Part shown: piece by piece, positions 38,201-50,400 of the stretch | Numbering within the stretch: the stretch's first letter is position 1 | How the letters are laid out: every line of letters starts with the position of its first letter | Assembly (NCBI GenBank): GCA_016858145.1 | Contig: JAEHOE010000121.1 | Location: 310,001 to 374,000, forward strand | Direction: 5' to 3' | DNA from: Edaphochlamys debaryana | Taxonomy: Eukaryota; Chlorophyta; Chlorophyceae; Chlamydomonadales | Length of the DNA: 64,000 bases | Made by a program: the position numbers and the translations under genes | The notes under the pieces: generated by a model | Database searches by the model: none | The model's input: the letters and a program-made list of their open reading frames with translations, nothing else | What the model was told of the DNA's origin: nothing

Positions 38201-41200
38201 GTCCGCTGGTCCAAGGAGCGGGCGAGCGACCCCAGCTGCCGGGAGGAGCGCAAGGGCGTGAGCCATGGGTAGAGAGACGAGACGGTGTGCCCGGGTCCCC
38301 CTCCCCCATTCTACCCAATCATCGTCGGAAAAACACTTCACCCGTTGACCCCGTGAGGAGGGCGCGCGCGGTTCGTTCCGAAAAGAAGGGTTGCCTCCTT
38401 GCCCTTCATCCTCCGCCCCCCCCCCCCTCTCCAGACCTCCCTTCACCATGCCCCAGCCGAGTCTCCGGACCGAGTCCTGGCCGACGTCTTGCTGTGCGTC
38501 CCCTCCCTACCGCCCCCTTCCCCCCCCCCCCAGCCGAGTCCGAGGGCGCCGTCAAGGCCCCCGAAAGCGCTCCATGTCGCGTCCTGACCAACATCTTGCT
38601 CTGAACAAAACCCTCACCCGTTGACCCGTTTCCCCTTCCCCCGGGCCCTCCACCCCCCAGCCGAGTCCGAGGGCGCTGTCAAGCTGGAGAGCAGCAGCAC
38701 CCTGCGCCAGGAGGTGGAGGAGGACGTGGCGTTGCCGGGGCCGGGCGGGGAGGAGGGCGGGGAGGAGGCGGGGGCGGAGGCGGGCGAGGGCGAGGAGCAG
38801 GGGGCGGAGGGGGAGCAGGAGGAGGGGGAGGAGGGGGAGGGAGAGTACGAGGAGGAGGAGGAGGGGGAGGGCATGGACGAGGAGGAGGCGGAGGAGCTGG
38901 CACGCCTGTTCCAGCAGGACGGGCCCGAGGACGACGCCTGGCTGGACGAGCTGGACGAGCAGGCCGCAGGTACGGCGCCGTACCGTACGACGTGTGCGGT
39001 GTTCTTTTCGTACATTGGCTTTGTTGGCTCTGTAGGGGTTGCTGGTGCTGTGCAAGGCCCGCCCGCCATGGCTCGTTCCCTTCCCACCCGAACCCGGTGT
39101 TGACTGTCCTCGCAACCCACATCTCGCCCCCTCACCCCGTCCCCCCCCCTCTCACCCCCTCACCCCAGATCTGGAGGCCATGCGATCCGAGGCCGCCATC
39201 GAGGCCGCCGCCGCCGCCCAGGCCCAGGCGATTGCAACCACCCTGGCCCAGGTCCGGGCCCGCTCGGGCCCCGAGGCCGCCGGCCTGCTCCAGGCCCGAC
39301 TGGCGGCCGACGCTGAGGCCGCCGCCGCCAACGCCGCCGCCGCCGCCGATGCCGCCGCCGCCGCCGGCGCTGACGCGGAGACCGTCGCCGCCGCCGCCTC
39401 TGGGCTGCCGCCGACCGCAGCCGAGAAGGAGGCCCTGGCTAACTTCGTAATGCTCCGTACGGCAGCCCAGGCCGAGCTCGAGTCAGGCGCCGCGGATCCC
39501 AAGATCCAGCCGCTGCTGGAAGCCGTCGCCTCCGGCACCTTGATTCCGGATCCGGATTCGCCCGAGGCCGACGCGCTGTCGGCGGCGCTGGATCGCAGGG
39601 TCTCGGAGCTGCTGGATTCTGGATTCGATCCGCGCGTGGTGCTGGCGGCCGCGGGTCTGGAAGACGAGGCGTCGAAGTTGGAGCGTCAGGCCGCCGAGGC
39701 CGAGTGGGAGTCGCTGCCCCTCCTGGAGCTGCCCCCCCACGTGCTGGCGGATGCCATGCGGGCAACGGCGGAGGAGCTGGAGAGCGCCGGCAAGCTGGAC
39801 GAGGACACGCGGGTGCGTGGGGGGAGGGGGAAGGGGTGGTTGGGTTGGGAGGGGGAGGGGGTGGTTGGTTGGGTTGGGTTGGGTTGGGTTGGGTTGGGTG
39901 GGGTGGGGTGGAGGAGGGGGGTAGGAAAGAGGGGGAAATGGGGATGAGCAGGGAGGGGGGGGGGATGCGTGGGGCGATGAGGGCAGCGCCGATGGGCACC
40001 AGGGGACTGTGTTGGGGGGGGGACACCGGGGGAGGTCGAGGCTCATGGGCGGCGCCGGCAGCCAGGAGGGGGCTGTGCTGCTGATGGTGTGTTGCTTGCC
40101 TGGCCTGCGGCTACCCCTTACGCCCCCTTCCCCGTACAACCAAAACCCTTCCTTCCTTCCTTCCTTCCTTGCAACCCCCTTCCTCCTTGCCCTCCCCCCC
40201 TTCCCCCCCAGGCCAAGCTTGCCAGCATGCAGACCAAGGCAGACCTCCTCGCCCGCCTGGCAGCAGCAAACACCGCCGCCGCCCGCAACCACCCCGGCGG
40301 CCCCGCCGCCGCCAACGAAGAGATCGTATCCGCGCTGGAGGCCGTACGGCAGGCCGAGCAGGAGGCGGCGCGGGCGGTTAGCGTGCTGGCGGCGGCCGCC
40401 GCGCTGTCGGGCCAACCGATGCCAACCGCCGAGGAGTTGGTGGCGGCGATGCAGGAGACCGCCGACAACCCGGACACCGAGGACGAGGACCTGGAGGATG
40501 CCGTACGCGATCTGGCTGAGCAGTTGGGCCTGACCGAGCAGCAGTACGACGAGATCCTGGACAAGATCGAGGCGTCGAGCCCCACGCTGTCGCCCGAGAT
40601 CTTCGACGGCCTGCCCGGCTTCAGCGATGAGGCCCGCGACGGCGAGGGCGAGGCCCGCCTGGGCCCATACGAGGCCCAGGCCGCTGACGAGGCGGCGGCG
40701 GAGGCGGCGGCGCTGCTGGAAGCCGAAGAGGCCGCGTTAGTGGCGGCCGAGGAGGAGGGCGAGGCGGCGAAGCTGAGCCCGGCGGAGGCGCTGGAGGCGG
40801 CGGCGGCGGAGGTGGCGGCGTCGCCGGCTCTGGACACGGACTGGCTCGGCGGCGCTGCCGAGGACGCGGCGGCGGCGGAGGTGGTCGCGGCTCTAGAGGC
40901 GGAGGCGCAGCGGCGGGTGCGGGAGGCGGTGCCGTTCAACGAGTTCCAGGAGAAGGTGGGAGAAGTGATGGAGAGGCAGGGGGAACGGGGGTTGGGGGAG
41001 AGGCGGGGAGCAGGGGAAAGGGGGAACTTGCAGGGCAAGGCGGGCGTGTTGTCTTGAGAAGGGGTTGGTGCAGGAAACATATAGAAAGGACGGAAGTGCG
41101 GTGGAATGCTTCCAACATAGAACCCTTCCAGCCAGTGCCCGTGCCGCCCTTCCCCTGTCGTGGATTCCGCCCCCTCCACACTGTCCATGCCGCCCGCACC

Positions 41201-43192
41201 CCACGCCCCCCCTCGCCCTTTCACTGAACCTCCCCATCATCGCCCGCCCCTCCCTTACAGATGTCTGCCCTGCTTGACGCCGGCGACATGGCGGGTCTGG
41301 AGGCGCTGGTGGGGCCGGAGGGCGTGCGGTGGCTGGAGATGGACTTGAGGCGCATGGCGGCCGAGGAGGAGGTGCGTGATGGGGAAGGGAGGGGGGGGGT
41401 GAGGGAGGCCGAGGGCTTGGAGCCGGAAGGCTAGCCGGTGCACAACTGGAAAAGGGGTGCCGAGGGGGGGGGGTGTTGGGGGTTGACGCAGCTGCCTTCC
41501 TGCGCTCGGGGCTGGCGCGCAGGGCTGGGTCGGCGTAACACACACGCGTGCCAACCGGTCCTCCCCCCTCTCCGTGACCTCCACCCCCCCCCGCCCCCCC
41601 ACACCCCCGCCCCGACACCCCTTGCCCCGCAGTCCGAGGAGGGCTCCGCCCCCGAGGCCTCCCCCGAGGCCTCCCCCCTGGCCAACCTGTCCGCCATACT
41701 CACGGGCGCGGGCCTGTCCCCCGGCTTCCAGGAGCGGTTCCAGGCCGTGCTGGAGGCCCGGGCGGCGCTGGCGGAGCAGGAGGTGGGTGGAAGGTGGTGG
41801 GGTGGGGGGTCAGGGTCAGAGGCGTGGGCCTAGGTAGTTATGGGCAGGAGCTTAGGCACAAGCACTGCACCAGCGCTGTCGTCAGCACCGGACACTTGAG
41901 CTGCATAGCAGTGGCTGCCACCTCACGCCCGCCACACATCCGGTACCGAAGCGCCGGATCAGCGCCACTGACAGCGCCGGGTGACCCCATGGGCCGCAGC
42001 GCGATACCCATCGCCCGCTCCCTTCCCCGGCCCCCTTCCGCCCACCCCCATAATTTAACAATAATAATGGGACGCCCCCGGCAGGGGGCGTGGATTTACG
42101 GGGCGGGTGTGTGTAAGGGGCAAGCCCCTCCACACCCCCCCACCCCCCCCACCTTTCCCTCACCCACCCTCACGCCTGACCCCCCCCCCCAGGGCCGCTC
42201 CGCCGCCCTGGCCTCCCCCTCCGCCGCCCTGCTGGACGCCCTCACGGCCATGGCGGAGGGCTGGCCGCTGCCGGGGGAGAGGCCCGCGGCCCTGGACCCG
42301 GCGGCGGCGGAGCAGGCGGCGGCGCTGGCGGCGCTGCTGCCGGAGCCGGAGGAGGCGGACGAGGGGCTCGAGGTGGGGCGTGGGCGTGGGCTTGGGGTGG
42401 GGAGAGAGGGGAGAGGGAAGGTGGTGGCGGTGGGGCTGTGAGTGGGGCCGGGGAAGGGGAGGGATGGGCCACAGGCCGGGACTCGGTCCATCGGCTTAGG
42501 GGCGTTCTTGCTTGCAATCAAAGTCCAGATGGTCCAAGGTCCAGCCCTCATCAAGGCCTCTTTCTTCCCGTCCCCTCTGTCCCTACACCCCTCTACACCC
42601 TCTCCCCCGCCCCCCTTCCCAGGAGCTGGACGCCGAGGCCTCCGCCGCCCTGCAGGCACTGGCGGCGGCCAGCGGCACGCCCCGCGAGGCGGCCGCCGCG
42701 CAGGCGGCCGCCGAGGCCGTGAGCGGGTGGCTGGAGGAGCTGAGCGCCGTGTACGAGGAGGGCGCGGCGGAGGCGCTGGACGCAGCCGTTGAGGCGGCCA
42801 TTGAGGCGGGTGCGGAGGAGGAGGACGCGGAGGAGGTGGCGGAGGCGTTTGTGGAGAACGTGGACCCGCGGCAGGCGGCGGCGGCGCTGGCGCTGATGCG
42901 GGCCGGGGCGGTGGAGCCGTGGCCATTCGTGGCGCCGGACGTGGTGGACGGGGCGGGAGGGGCGGGGCAGGGGCAGGCGGTGGTGGCGGCGGGAGGGAAG
43001 GCTAAGGGTGCGACGGCGGTGGCGGCGGAGGTTGAGGAGGAGTACGAGGAGGAGTACGAGGAGGAGGAGGAGGAGGAGGAGGAGGAGGAGGAGGAGGAGG
43101 AGCTGCCGCCGCCGCCCCCGCCGCGCGGGGGCAGGGGCAGGGGCGGCCCTGGCGGCGCGGCTGGCGGGCGCGGCCGAGGCGGCGCGCGGTGA
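29229..43192 (+). CDS. PPR-like and SAP-like acidic plastid protein, candidate PAP1/pTAC3 homologue
   Basis: Thirty exons join in phase from ATG 29229 to TGA 43192, about 1,935 residues. The basic N-terminus, free of acids for some 45 residues, resembles a plastid transit peptide. An AT-hook-like KRGRPRK is created across the first splice. Helical PPR-like repeats follow (PETYVALMHAALNC, YDTLLRLRAARGELQGARELL, YAAMVEAYAAVGDLDGALVAY). Near residue 590 a SAP-like motif reads ALAELRAELVGGG then KKDLVKLVK. After that come very acidic runs, Ala/Glu-rich coiled regions, a stretch of over ten Glu and an RGG-type tail. PPR plus SAP plus acidic segments is the layout of PAP1/pTAC3, a DNA-associated subunit of the plastid-encoded RNA polymerase. 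The algal protein is about twice the plant length, so the identity is an inference. Confidence 0.62.
31979..32013 (+). repeat. Intronic copy of exon 8 end and donor (PAP1-like gene)
   Basis: It repeats 31868-31902 at offset 111 with an essentially identical 30-bp core, including the GTGGGG donor. Either donor could be used; the first keeps the shorter exon. Confidence 0.85.
34119..34152 (+). repeat. Intronic copy of exon 13 end and donor (PAP1-like gene)
   Basis: It repeats the MREQDM codons and donor from 33976-34009 (offset 143) almost without change. Confidence 0.85.
38098..38128 (+). repeat. Intronic copy of exon 23 end (PAP1-like gene)
   Basis: It repeats 37970-38000 at offset 128. The copy has lost the GT of the donor (GGGTGG became GGATGG). 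Confidence 0.8.
38531..38552 (+). repeat. Intronic copy of exon 24 start with its acceptor (PAP1-like gene)
   Basis: CAG plus the codons AESEGAVK occur here and again at the real exon start, 38658-38679 (offset 127), with one silent difference. The copy runs into a stop, so it is probably a decoy acceptor. Confidence 0.85.
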
Positions 43193-43761
43193 GGCTCGAG
43201 TGGGGTGGGGGCTGCTGAGAAGTCCCTAGTGCCACAAGGGCTGAAGGGTATGGCAGATACGGACACAACGATTCTCAATCAAGTCTTGAGACCAAGCCTG
43301 AGAATGCTGTGGTCGCGGTATGAGATAGGTTGAGGGCGGGTTTGGTGTGTTGCTCTCACGACCGCCGCCAATGCCTCAGGGGCAACCTAGTCGGCTAGTG
43401 TGGGTTCCGGTTGATTATATCTCGCCCATAAGCGGGACCCTGCTCAGGGCGTTTGTACGGACGGGCCGGAGGAAGCTGTCCGTTCGCAGCTATTTCGGCG
43501 GGGTCTGCCGGGCTGCCGCCGGGTCTGTCCATGCATACATGGAGCAGCAAAGTTCGCTGGACGTGCAGTACAGAAGCAGCAGAAATTACACGGAGCGGTA
43601 TGCGGAGGCAATGCAGACGGCGGCGGTTTGGAGCAGCGCTACCGCCACAGCTACCACAGCCCGAGCCTGAGCTCGCTGGCTGCTGGGAACCGAGTCGGGA
43701 TACTGCGTAACCATGACAGCTACCACCAAGCTACTGGCACTCTAGCTACTCTCGCCGACAG

Positions 43762-46112
43762 CAGTGTTGCTATCTTAGCTGAGGTGTTCTGCTGTTCTCC
43801 TTGCTAGTACTTGGGTAATTGCTGCACCAGCTCACGGTGGCTGAACTTCGATCTTGCTGCACGGGCCCCTGTTGTCAGGGTCCCCCGCGCCTCTGCACCC
43901 CCTTGCATCGTGTGCATCCGAATGTAAACAAAAATCGGAAGAGGGGTAAGGGATCTATTGGGCTGGGCGGCGGGGCCGGGGGCGGCGGTGGGGTCAGCAG
44001 GGGCCCCTTTCAGCACGGTCCAGGGGGGCAAACGGCAAACGATGACTGCGGCGCCCCCTGTCCCTCAGCTAATTAGGCCGGCGGCAGCGCCTCAGTCCTT
44101 ACCTGCACTTGACTAATAATCCGACCCATCCAGGGGGGTTAGTCCCTGGAAGACTTGACTACGCCAAAATAGCACAGCAACTAACGCAGGGCCGACAGCC
44201 CTTGAGATCTGTCCCGATCTCCTTCGGCGGGATTTGGCAAGGGGTGGGGTGGGGTAAAACCTACTTTACTACACCACCACTGCCGTTAAGGTCAACACGT
44301 CACCCCTTGTCCTCTGTGCCGTAGCCCACCAGCCGGAATCGCTGGCGCGGCGGCTGGCGGCGCGGAGGGTGGTGGCGGGTAGCGGGACCGGGAGTGTTGA
44401 CAAGGCTTGGGTCCAGTTAGTCCAGTCCAGTGACCATCCCTAAACCCTAACCCCCATCGATCCCCGCGTCCATGGACCACTCTCCGGTGCCTTGCACCCG
44501 CGCTAATCATGCCCTAGGCCTCCTGTAAGACGAGAGATGTCCGGTAAAGGACACACGCATGCCGTGGAGCGGCGGCATGGCAGCGGCCGTCGTGAAGTGT
44601 CCCTCGGAAGGACATGCCGACATGTGCCACTTGAAGCCAGCCTTCGACCACCATACTTGCTGTCGGTGGTGCGCAAGCATCTCCAGGGTTCAGACCTTAC
44701 TTCATACCATGCGTTCGTTCCCGAGGAAGGCCGTGGGGCTGCGTCAAATAGACGACCGTGTAAAACCAAAGTTCGACGGGCACAGCTGGACACAAGTTCT
44801 GCTGGACACGCACAATCAAGCTGGACACAAGCTGGACACAAATTCGGGAGCACGGCTTCGAAGTCACCTGCCTGGACTTCGGCTCCCTGACCGCATGGTC
44901 CCTGCCTGCTTCACTGCTTGCAAGAGCAGGGCTCCGAGCAGTACCTCGCCAGTGTTGTAGGCTGGGATTGCACTTGCTGGCCAGCCTGGCCTTGCTTTTC
45001 GCGTTACCTCATCCCGTTTCCCATTGCCCTCCCACCCCCCCTCCCAACTTTGAGAGCTCATACATAATTTCCCATTCATCCCCCCCCCCCCTGATTTGGA
45101 CTTTCACTTCTTGGAAAGGGCTACGGCCCATAGCCCACTCGCACCCTCGGAAACCATACCGCACCCACCCCATCCCCTTCTAGGTACGTAATGCATGTCT
45201 TGTACCTGGAGGCTGCAGCGAGGCACCAGCAAGGCTGCAGAGAGCTAGCCCTGTTGCCTCCGCGGGCACCTTAAACGTAAAACACAGGGCGCCGCTCCAT
45301 CTGCAGCGCCTCTTAGCCACCAACGGCAACTACTACTAAATAAAGGCCTCCACCACGTTGCAACAAGGGCGCCCGGGATCCCTTCCAGCTAGCAGCGCTC
45401 AAACACACTGTTGAGCCCGCCCTACCCAGAGGGGCGGCGGAGGCCTGCCCGCACCCGCCGCGCCGCCATTACCCGGTATGTGTCCATGGCACGATCAGAT
45501 CATGCCGACCTTCTATCCTATCCGCCTTCTTGATCCAACTAATCCAACAATGGACCATGCAGAGCTAACGTCTTCGCTCCATGCCTCCAACTTTGGTCCA
45601 CACGCTGGCTTGCATGCACGGCACAACTTGATTCTCCTTTGCGCGTTGGCAGCTAGCGTGAACCAGCGTTGCTATCTTATTTTGGCGTAGCTAAGTCTTC
45701 CAGGGACAAAACCCCCTGGATGGGCCGGATAAGCTAAGTGCATGTAAGGACTGTGGCGCTGCAGCCGGCCTAATTAGCCAAGTGACGGACAGGGGGCGGC
45801 GCAGGCACAATGAGTCCTTTCTCTCAGGTAGGGTGACAACAGGTCTGCGTAGGTTGCGACACACGCCCTACGCCCACAAGACGGCGATTCATCCATGCAC
45901 ACACCCTGCCGCGCGGCTCTGCGGGTTGCCAGCCCTACCTATCGGGTCCACGCCTTGCTCACACCCCAAAGATTAGCTAAGTACTAGTAAGGAAACGAGG
46001 TGCCTTGGCCGGAAAATTAGCCAAGTTCCTCAGGGACAAGAGTCTCAGATTCCACGGATTAGCCAAGTTCCCTTGGCTAAAAAACGTAAACTCAGCTAAG
46101 ATAGCAACACTG
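43762..46112. mobile_element. Non-autonomous DNA transposon, hAT-like ends
   Basis: The element is bounded by a perfect 22-bp inverted repeat (43762-43783 and 46091-46112), starting CAGTGTTGCTA. Inside, 44043-44175 and 45668-45806 form a second, longer inverted repeat at roughly 80% identity. The motif TTAGCYAAGT and close variants recur near the right end (about 45686, 45729, 45773, 45972, 46015, 46058), with inverted relatives near the left end. No transposase is readable in 2.35 kb, so it would depend on another copy. The CAGTG terminus and subterminal motif clusters suit the hAT superfamily, but I could not find a matching 8-bp target duplication (GCCGACAG against GCGTGAAC), so the class is tentative. 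Confidence 0.7.
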
Positions 46113-47293
46113 GCGTGAACTGACCGACGCCGTGAACCGTTGGCTCAGCTGTCCGGCAGGGGGTTATCAAGGTCTCTCTTTTTAATCATGTGCACGGAAC
46201 ATGGGTCCTAGGCGAAAATCTCTCTTGACGCCTGCAAAAGCGTTGCCACAACTACCACAACCCTTTCGTGCGTGCAGAGCTCTCATAGTCGTTGACTTGC
46301 GCAAAACATAAGAAGACTTACTGCCAAACTAAGACAAGGGCCTACAGGGGAAAGCCCCTCGTGACGCCTGCACGAAAGTTGCACAAGCAAGAACTCAACA
46401 AAAACCTAGGACCAAAACCTGTTGGCTTGCAGACCTCATGCCGGCCAATATAAGCAAACCTCCGCCCGCCAGTGCGGTTGAACCTATCTACCGTCCTTGC
46501 ATAACTCACAAACCCATTCGATGCAATCCATACATGCTTCATTCACTGGACATACCCTGCCGGATACACCCACGCACAGCTACGGCTGGGGGAAACCCGT
46601 CCTCGACCCACAAGGCCCAACCGACCGCGCGCTTTACTTATGCACGCCGCCAACATCTACAAGCAACATCTCCGCTAGCCAAACATTTCTGCCAGATAGG
46701 AAAGTAGACAAGATTTCACCCCCAAACCCCGAGGGCTCAGCCCACAACCTACCCCAGACCCCAGTGCATGCGGGCCAAAAGGGAGCTGGCCCGGCTGACT
46801 CTATCTTCACTGCTACTTCTCTACCGATACCTTCAACAGAACGGGAGACTACCTAGGGAGACCCCCTCCGTCCCCCGACATGCAATGCTCCCCTCCGGCG
46901 TACCGTTGCGCGACGTTGATTATCATTGCGTACCTATTCACCTATGCCGGGTGCCTTCCGCTGCTGTGCGGTGGACGCGTCAACAAGCTGTGCGTACGCA
47001 GCAACAAGCAACCTGGTCCGGCAGTTCGCAAGGAGCAGTGCTGAATCCAGGGGTGCACTCCGGAGTGCAGTGCGCTTGGTATGCCAATTGTACGTACTGC
47101 AGGTTCGTTCATGTATATATGCACCTCGTCTCGGCCTCCGGCCTCGGGGGCCTGGCGGCCCTCGGGGAGGCGCCTCATTCGGCTCGGGCCATATGCCCCT
47201 CCCTTTCTTCAGCCGTGAGTTTTCCTTACACCCAAGCCGGGGGATAACGTGTACTTAACACCTGTATGCGGGGAATCGGAAACTGGAACTGCG
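46113..47293. other. Intergenic stretch, no gene seen
   Basis: Less GC-rich than the rest. It contains two related segments around 46200-46260 and 46340-46395 (both with GACGCCTGCA followed by a GTTGC...CACAA theme), possibly remains of a repeat. No supported coding region. Confidence 0.4.
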
Positions 47294-47298
47294 TTACA
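47294..47298 (-). terminator. TGTAA polyadenylation signal of the giant secreted-protein gene
   Basis: Minus-strand TGTAA 170 bp past the stop at 47468. Confidence 0.55.
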
Positions 47299-47467
47299 AC
47301 AGCACTATACATGCAGCACGCGTTGCTCAAGGCGCATGTCGTGCCTTGCTTGGCAGAGCCGCCCCTTCAAGCAAGTTATGCCTTCAGGTAGTTCAGGTAG
47401 GGGAAGTGCTTGATTACTTGATTGGGAGCCCCCTCGCGGTTGCATGGTATGTAGCAGTCGACGAGCT

Positions 47468-50400
47468 TTACGCACAGTAAAAAAACGCCTTCCACCAAAT
47501 GAATTCGCATGACCATGAGCAGCACGCGTCGCTGGCGGCGCACGCAACGCCTGACCCAGCGCACTGTGCGCAGGGCGGATGGACATTACAGGGGAAGTGC
47601 GAGAAGGGGATGGAGTCAGTTGGGATGAAACGTGCAGCTGCCTTTGCCACACCCCTATGCATGTAGTGCAATCTATTGCAATCACGCACCTGCTGGCACA
47701 TGCCCGCGACACAGTGGCCACTAGAGCAAGCGCTATGCTTGGCGCAGGCGTTTCCGTTGCCAAGCTGCGTATGTGAGCACCATGCATGGCCTGAGATTGA
47801 GGTCACGGCAACGCCGCTCTGGATGCGGCAGCGCGTGGCAATCGTACCGTTGTATGACAAATGAAGTCACCCAATGTCGAGCGGTCGTCGCAATAGCTGC
47901 CTGATGAGCAGTGGTTGTCATTGGAGCACGGCGTACCACACCTGAAAAAGCAGACAGATATCTTTACTTAAAGTTCTTGGACTCAACGGTGAGCCACCAT
48001 GCCAGCACTTACTTTCCATACGAGCATTTGCCACTTGAGCATGCAGAGTCCTTGGCACAGTCGTTGCCGTTGGGGAGCTGCGGGGTGGGAGCAAACAATG
48101 GTGCTCCACTGGTCACCCCATCCAGCCAACGCTGCACGGATGCCCTTTGTTGCCATGCGTGCGTGTGTGATATATAAATCTTTCTATCAAGCCCTCTGCT
48201 GCGCACCTTGGTATGGCACAGGAAGTCACCAATAATGGTACGGTCGTCACAGTAATTGCCAGATGGGCATCCCCCGTCATTGGAGCATGGCGTTCCGCAT
48301 CTGCATGTGTGCAGCCGCGGGCGTATTGGGTTTGCGGGCGGCAGTAGGCACGGGCAGGGAACCACAGCGCTCGTATGCGCGCGATGCATGACCATTTGCA
48401 TGCATCAACACATACATACTTGGCAACAACTCCCGTGCAACGGCCGCTGATACAGGCGGAGTCCTTCGCGCAGTAGTTGTAGTCAGACAACTGCCGATGG
48501 ATGGTCAAGAGATGAGGGCCGGCTTCAGGAACGCTGAAATAATACTATACCCAGCTATGCATAGCTGCTGGATGTGGCAGATGTCGAATGTATGTCGAAC
48601 CCAGTGGGCAACTGGAAGGCCAATACTGGGTTGACGTGGTCGTCGTAACTGGTGTATGAGGGTTACGTCAGCTACCAGGGTGAAGACCCACCCAACTGTG
48701 CTTTATGTGCCTGGCTGGGCGGTCGCGTTGGTTCTGCTGCCAATTTGTTATGATCTGGTTCTGGTTTTGCCTTCCGCTGCTGAAACCCGCGCAAGGATGG
48801 TGTGAACCTATGAAAGTATCCATACGCGTGTAGCACATGTAGATACATGTTCTCGATGTCTTCCTTGCTACTTGAGTCTACTCCTGTCGTGTGCCAGCGC
48901 AACTTTGGGGGAACGATTGGCGTGTGCTTTGGAGGAGCCTGTTTTTTGGCCCCCTAGGATAGCACAAGCATCTACCGCGGAGCCTTAGGGGCCTGGCGCC
49001 GATGCATACCTTGGTGAGACACTGATAGTCACCAATTCCTATGCCGCGGTCGTCACAGTAGCGTCCAGACGGACAATTGGCGTCATTTGCACACTCTTTG
49101 CAACTGCAAACGTAGTACGAGAAAAGGTTAAGCAGTACGAAGGCAGTCGTAAGAAAGTACTTGGACATTTGATGACCCACCCTCCCCCTAAGCAATGTCC
49201 GCTGGCGCATGCAGAGTCCTTGGCACAGGCGTTGCCGTTAAGGAGCTGCGGAAAAAAGGTATGGAGGGAGAGTCAACTGCGTGCATGTATCATCAACTTA
49301 CACACAGAACGCCCATGAACGTGATGATTTATTAATTGGGTGGCGGTCAAGAACGCGTGCTATATGCTTTAGGTGCTATCACCTTGATCTGGCAGTTTAA
49401 GGCGCCAAGCACTGAGCGGTCGTCACAATACCAGCCAGCCGAGCATTCGCCGTCACTAACACATTGGACACACCTACACAATAATGTGCGTGGAAGCTTT
49501 GCTTTAGCATGAAGCAGCATCTATGAACACGGCAGCAAGATGCTGCGGCGGATAGGTTGGGGCATACTGCTTCAAGCACTGCGGCAGGGCCACGCCAGTG
49601 GCGCAAAACGCACCGTCCCCCCACACAATGGGCGCTGGAGCATGCAGAGTCCTTGGCACAGGCGTTGCCGTTGGGAAGCTGTGGGACAGAGGGTGATCAT
49701 CAAGCAGTACGTGCCCGGTCGGTCAACAGCTTTCTTGACATCTAAGGCAATGTAGTGCCCTTGCAGGTGTACCTTGGTATGGCAGGTGAAGTCGCCAATG
49801 ACTGAGCGGTCGTCACAATACCAGCCGTATGCGCATCCACCGTCACTGACACACTCGACGCACCTGCAGACGAGAAGCCGTACGCAGCACTACGTCATTG
49901 TTTCATTAGTTTCACAGGGCCATCCGTGCGTGCATATTGTACGTGAGATAGAATGCATGACGAAAATGAGCGCATGCGGCCAATGAAGCCAATGCATGTC
50001 ACGTCACACCGCACCTTCCTCCCACGCAGTGCGCACTGGAACACGCTGAGTCCTTGGCACAGTCGTTGCTATTGGGGAGCTGTGGTGCGGAGCGAAGGGT
50101 GGAAATGGGATAAGCAACAGGCACAAGCCATACCCAGAATCGGCTCCAAAGCGCCCGACCACATGTACGTACGTATTGCGCTCCGCCACACAAGAAGTAG
50201 AATCCCTTCTTCAACGTGCCGCATACCTTTGCATGGCAGGTAAAGTCGCCCAGCACTGAGCGGTCGTCACAATACCAGCCAGCCGAGCATTCGCCGTCAC
50301 TAACACACTGGACACAACTCCTGGCAGTGCAGAAGCGGGGACACCGCGGGCAGCGGAAGCCCGTCAGCATGTAGCGGTAAGTGGGGAATGTTTTTGCGTC

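Noticed and set aside
44441..44455. CCTAAACCCTAAC, telomere-like sequence
   Set aside because: Only about two units inside a transposon, not an array, and not the repeat type expected for volvocine telomeres.
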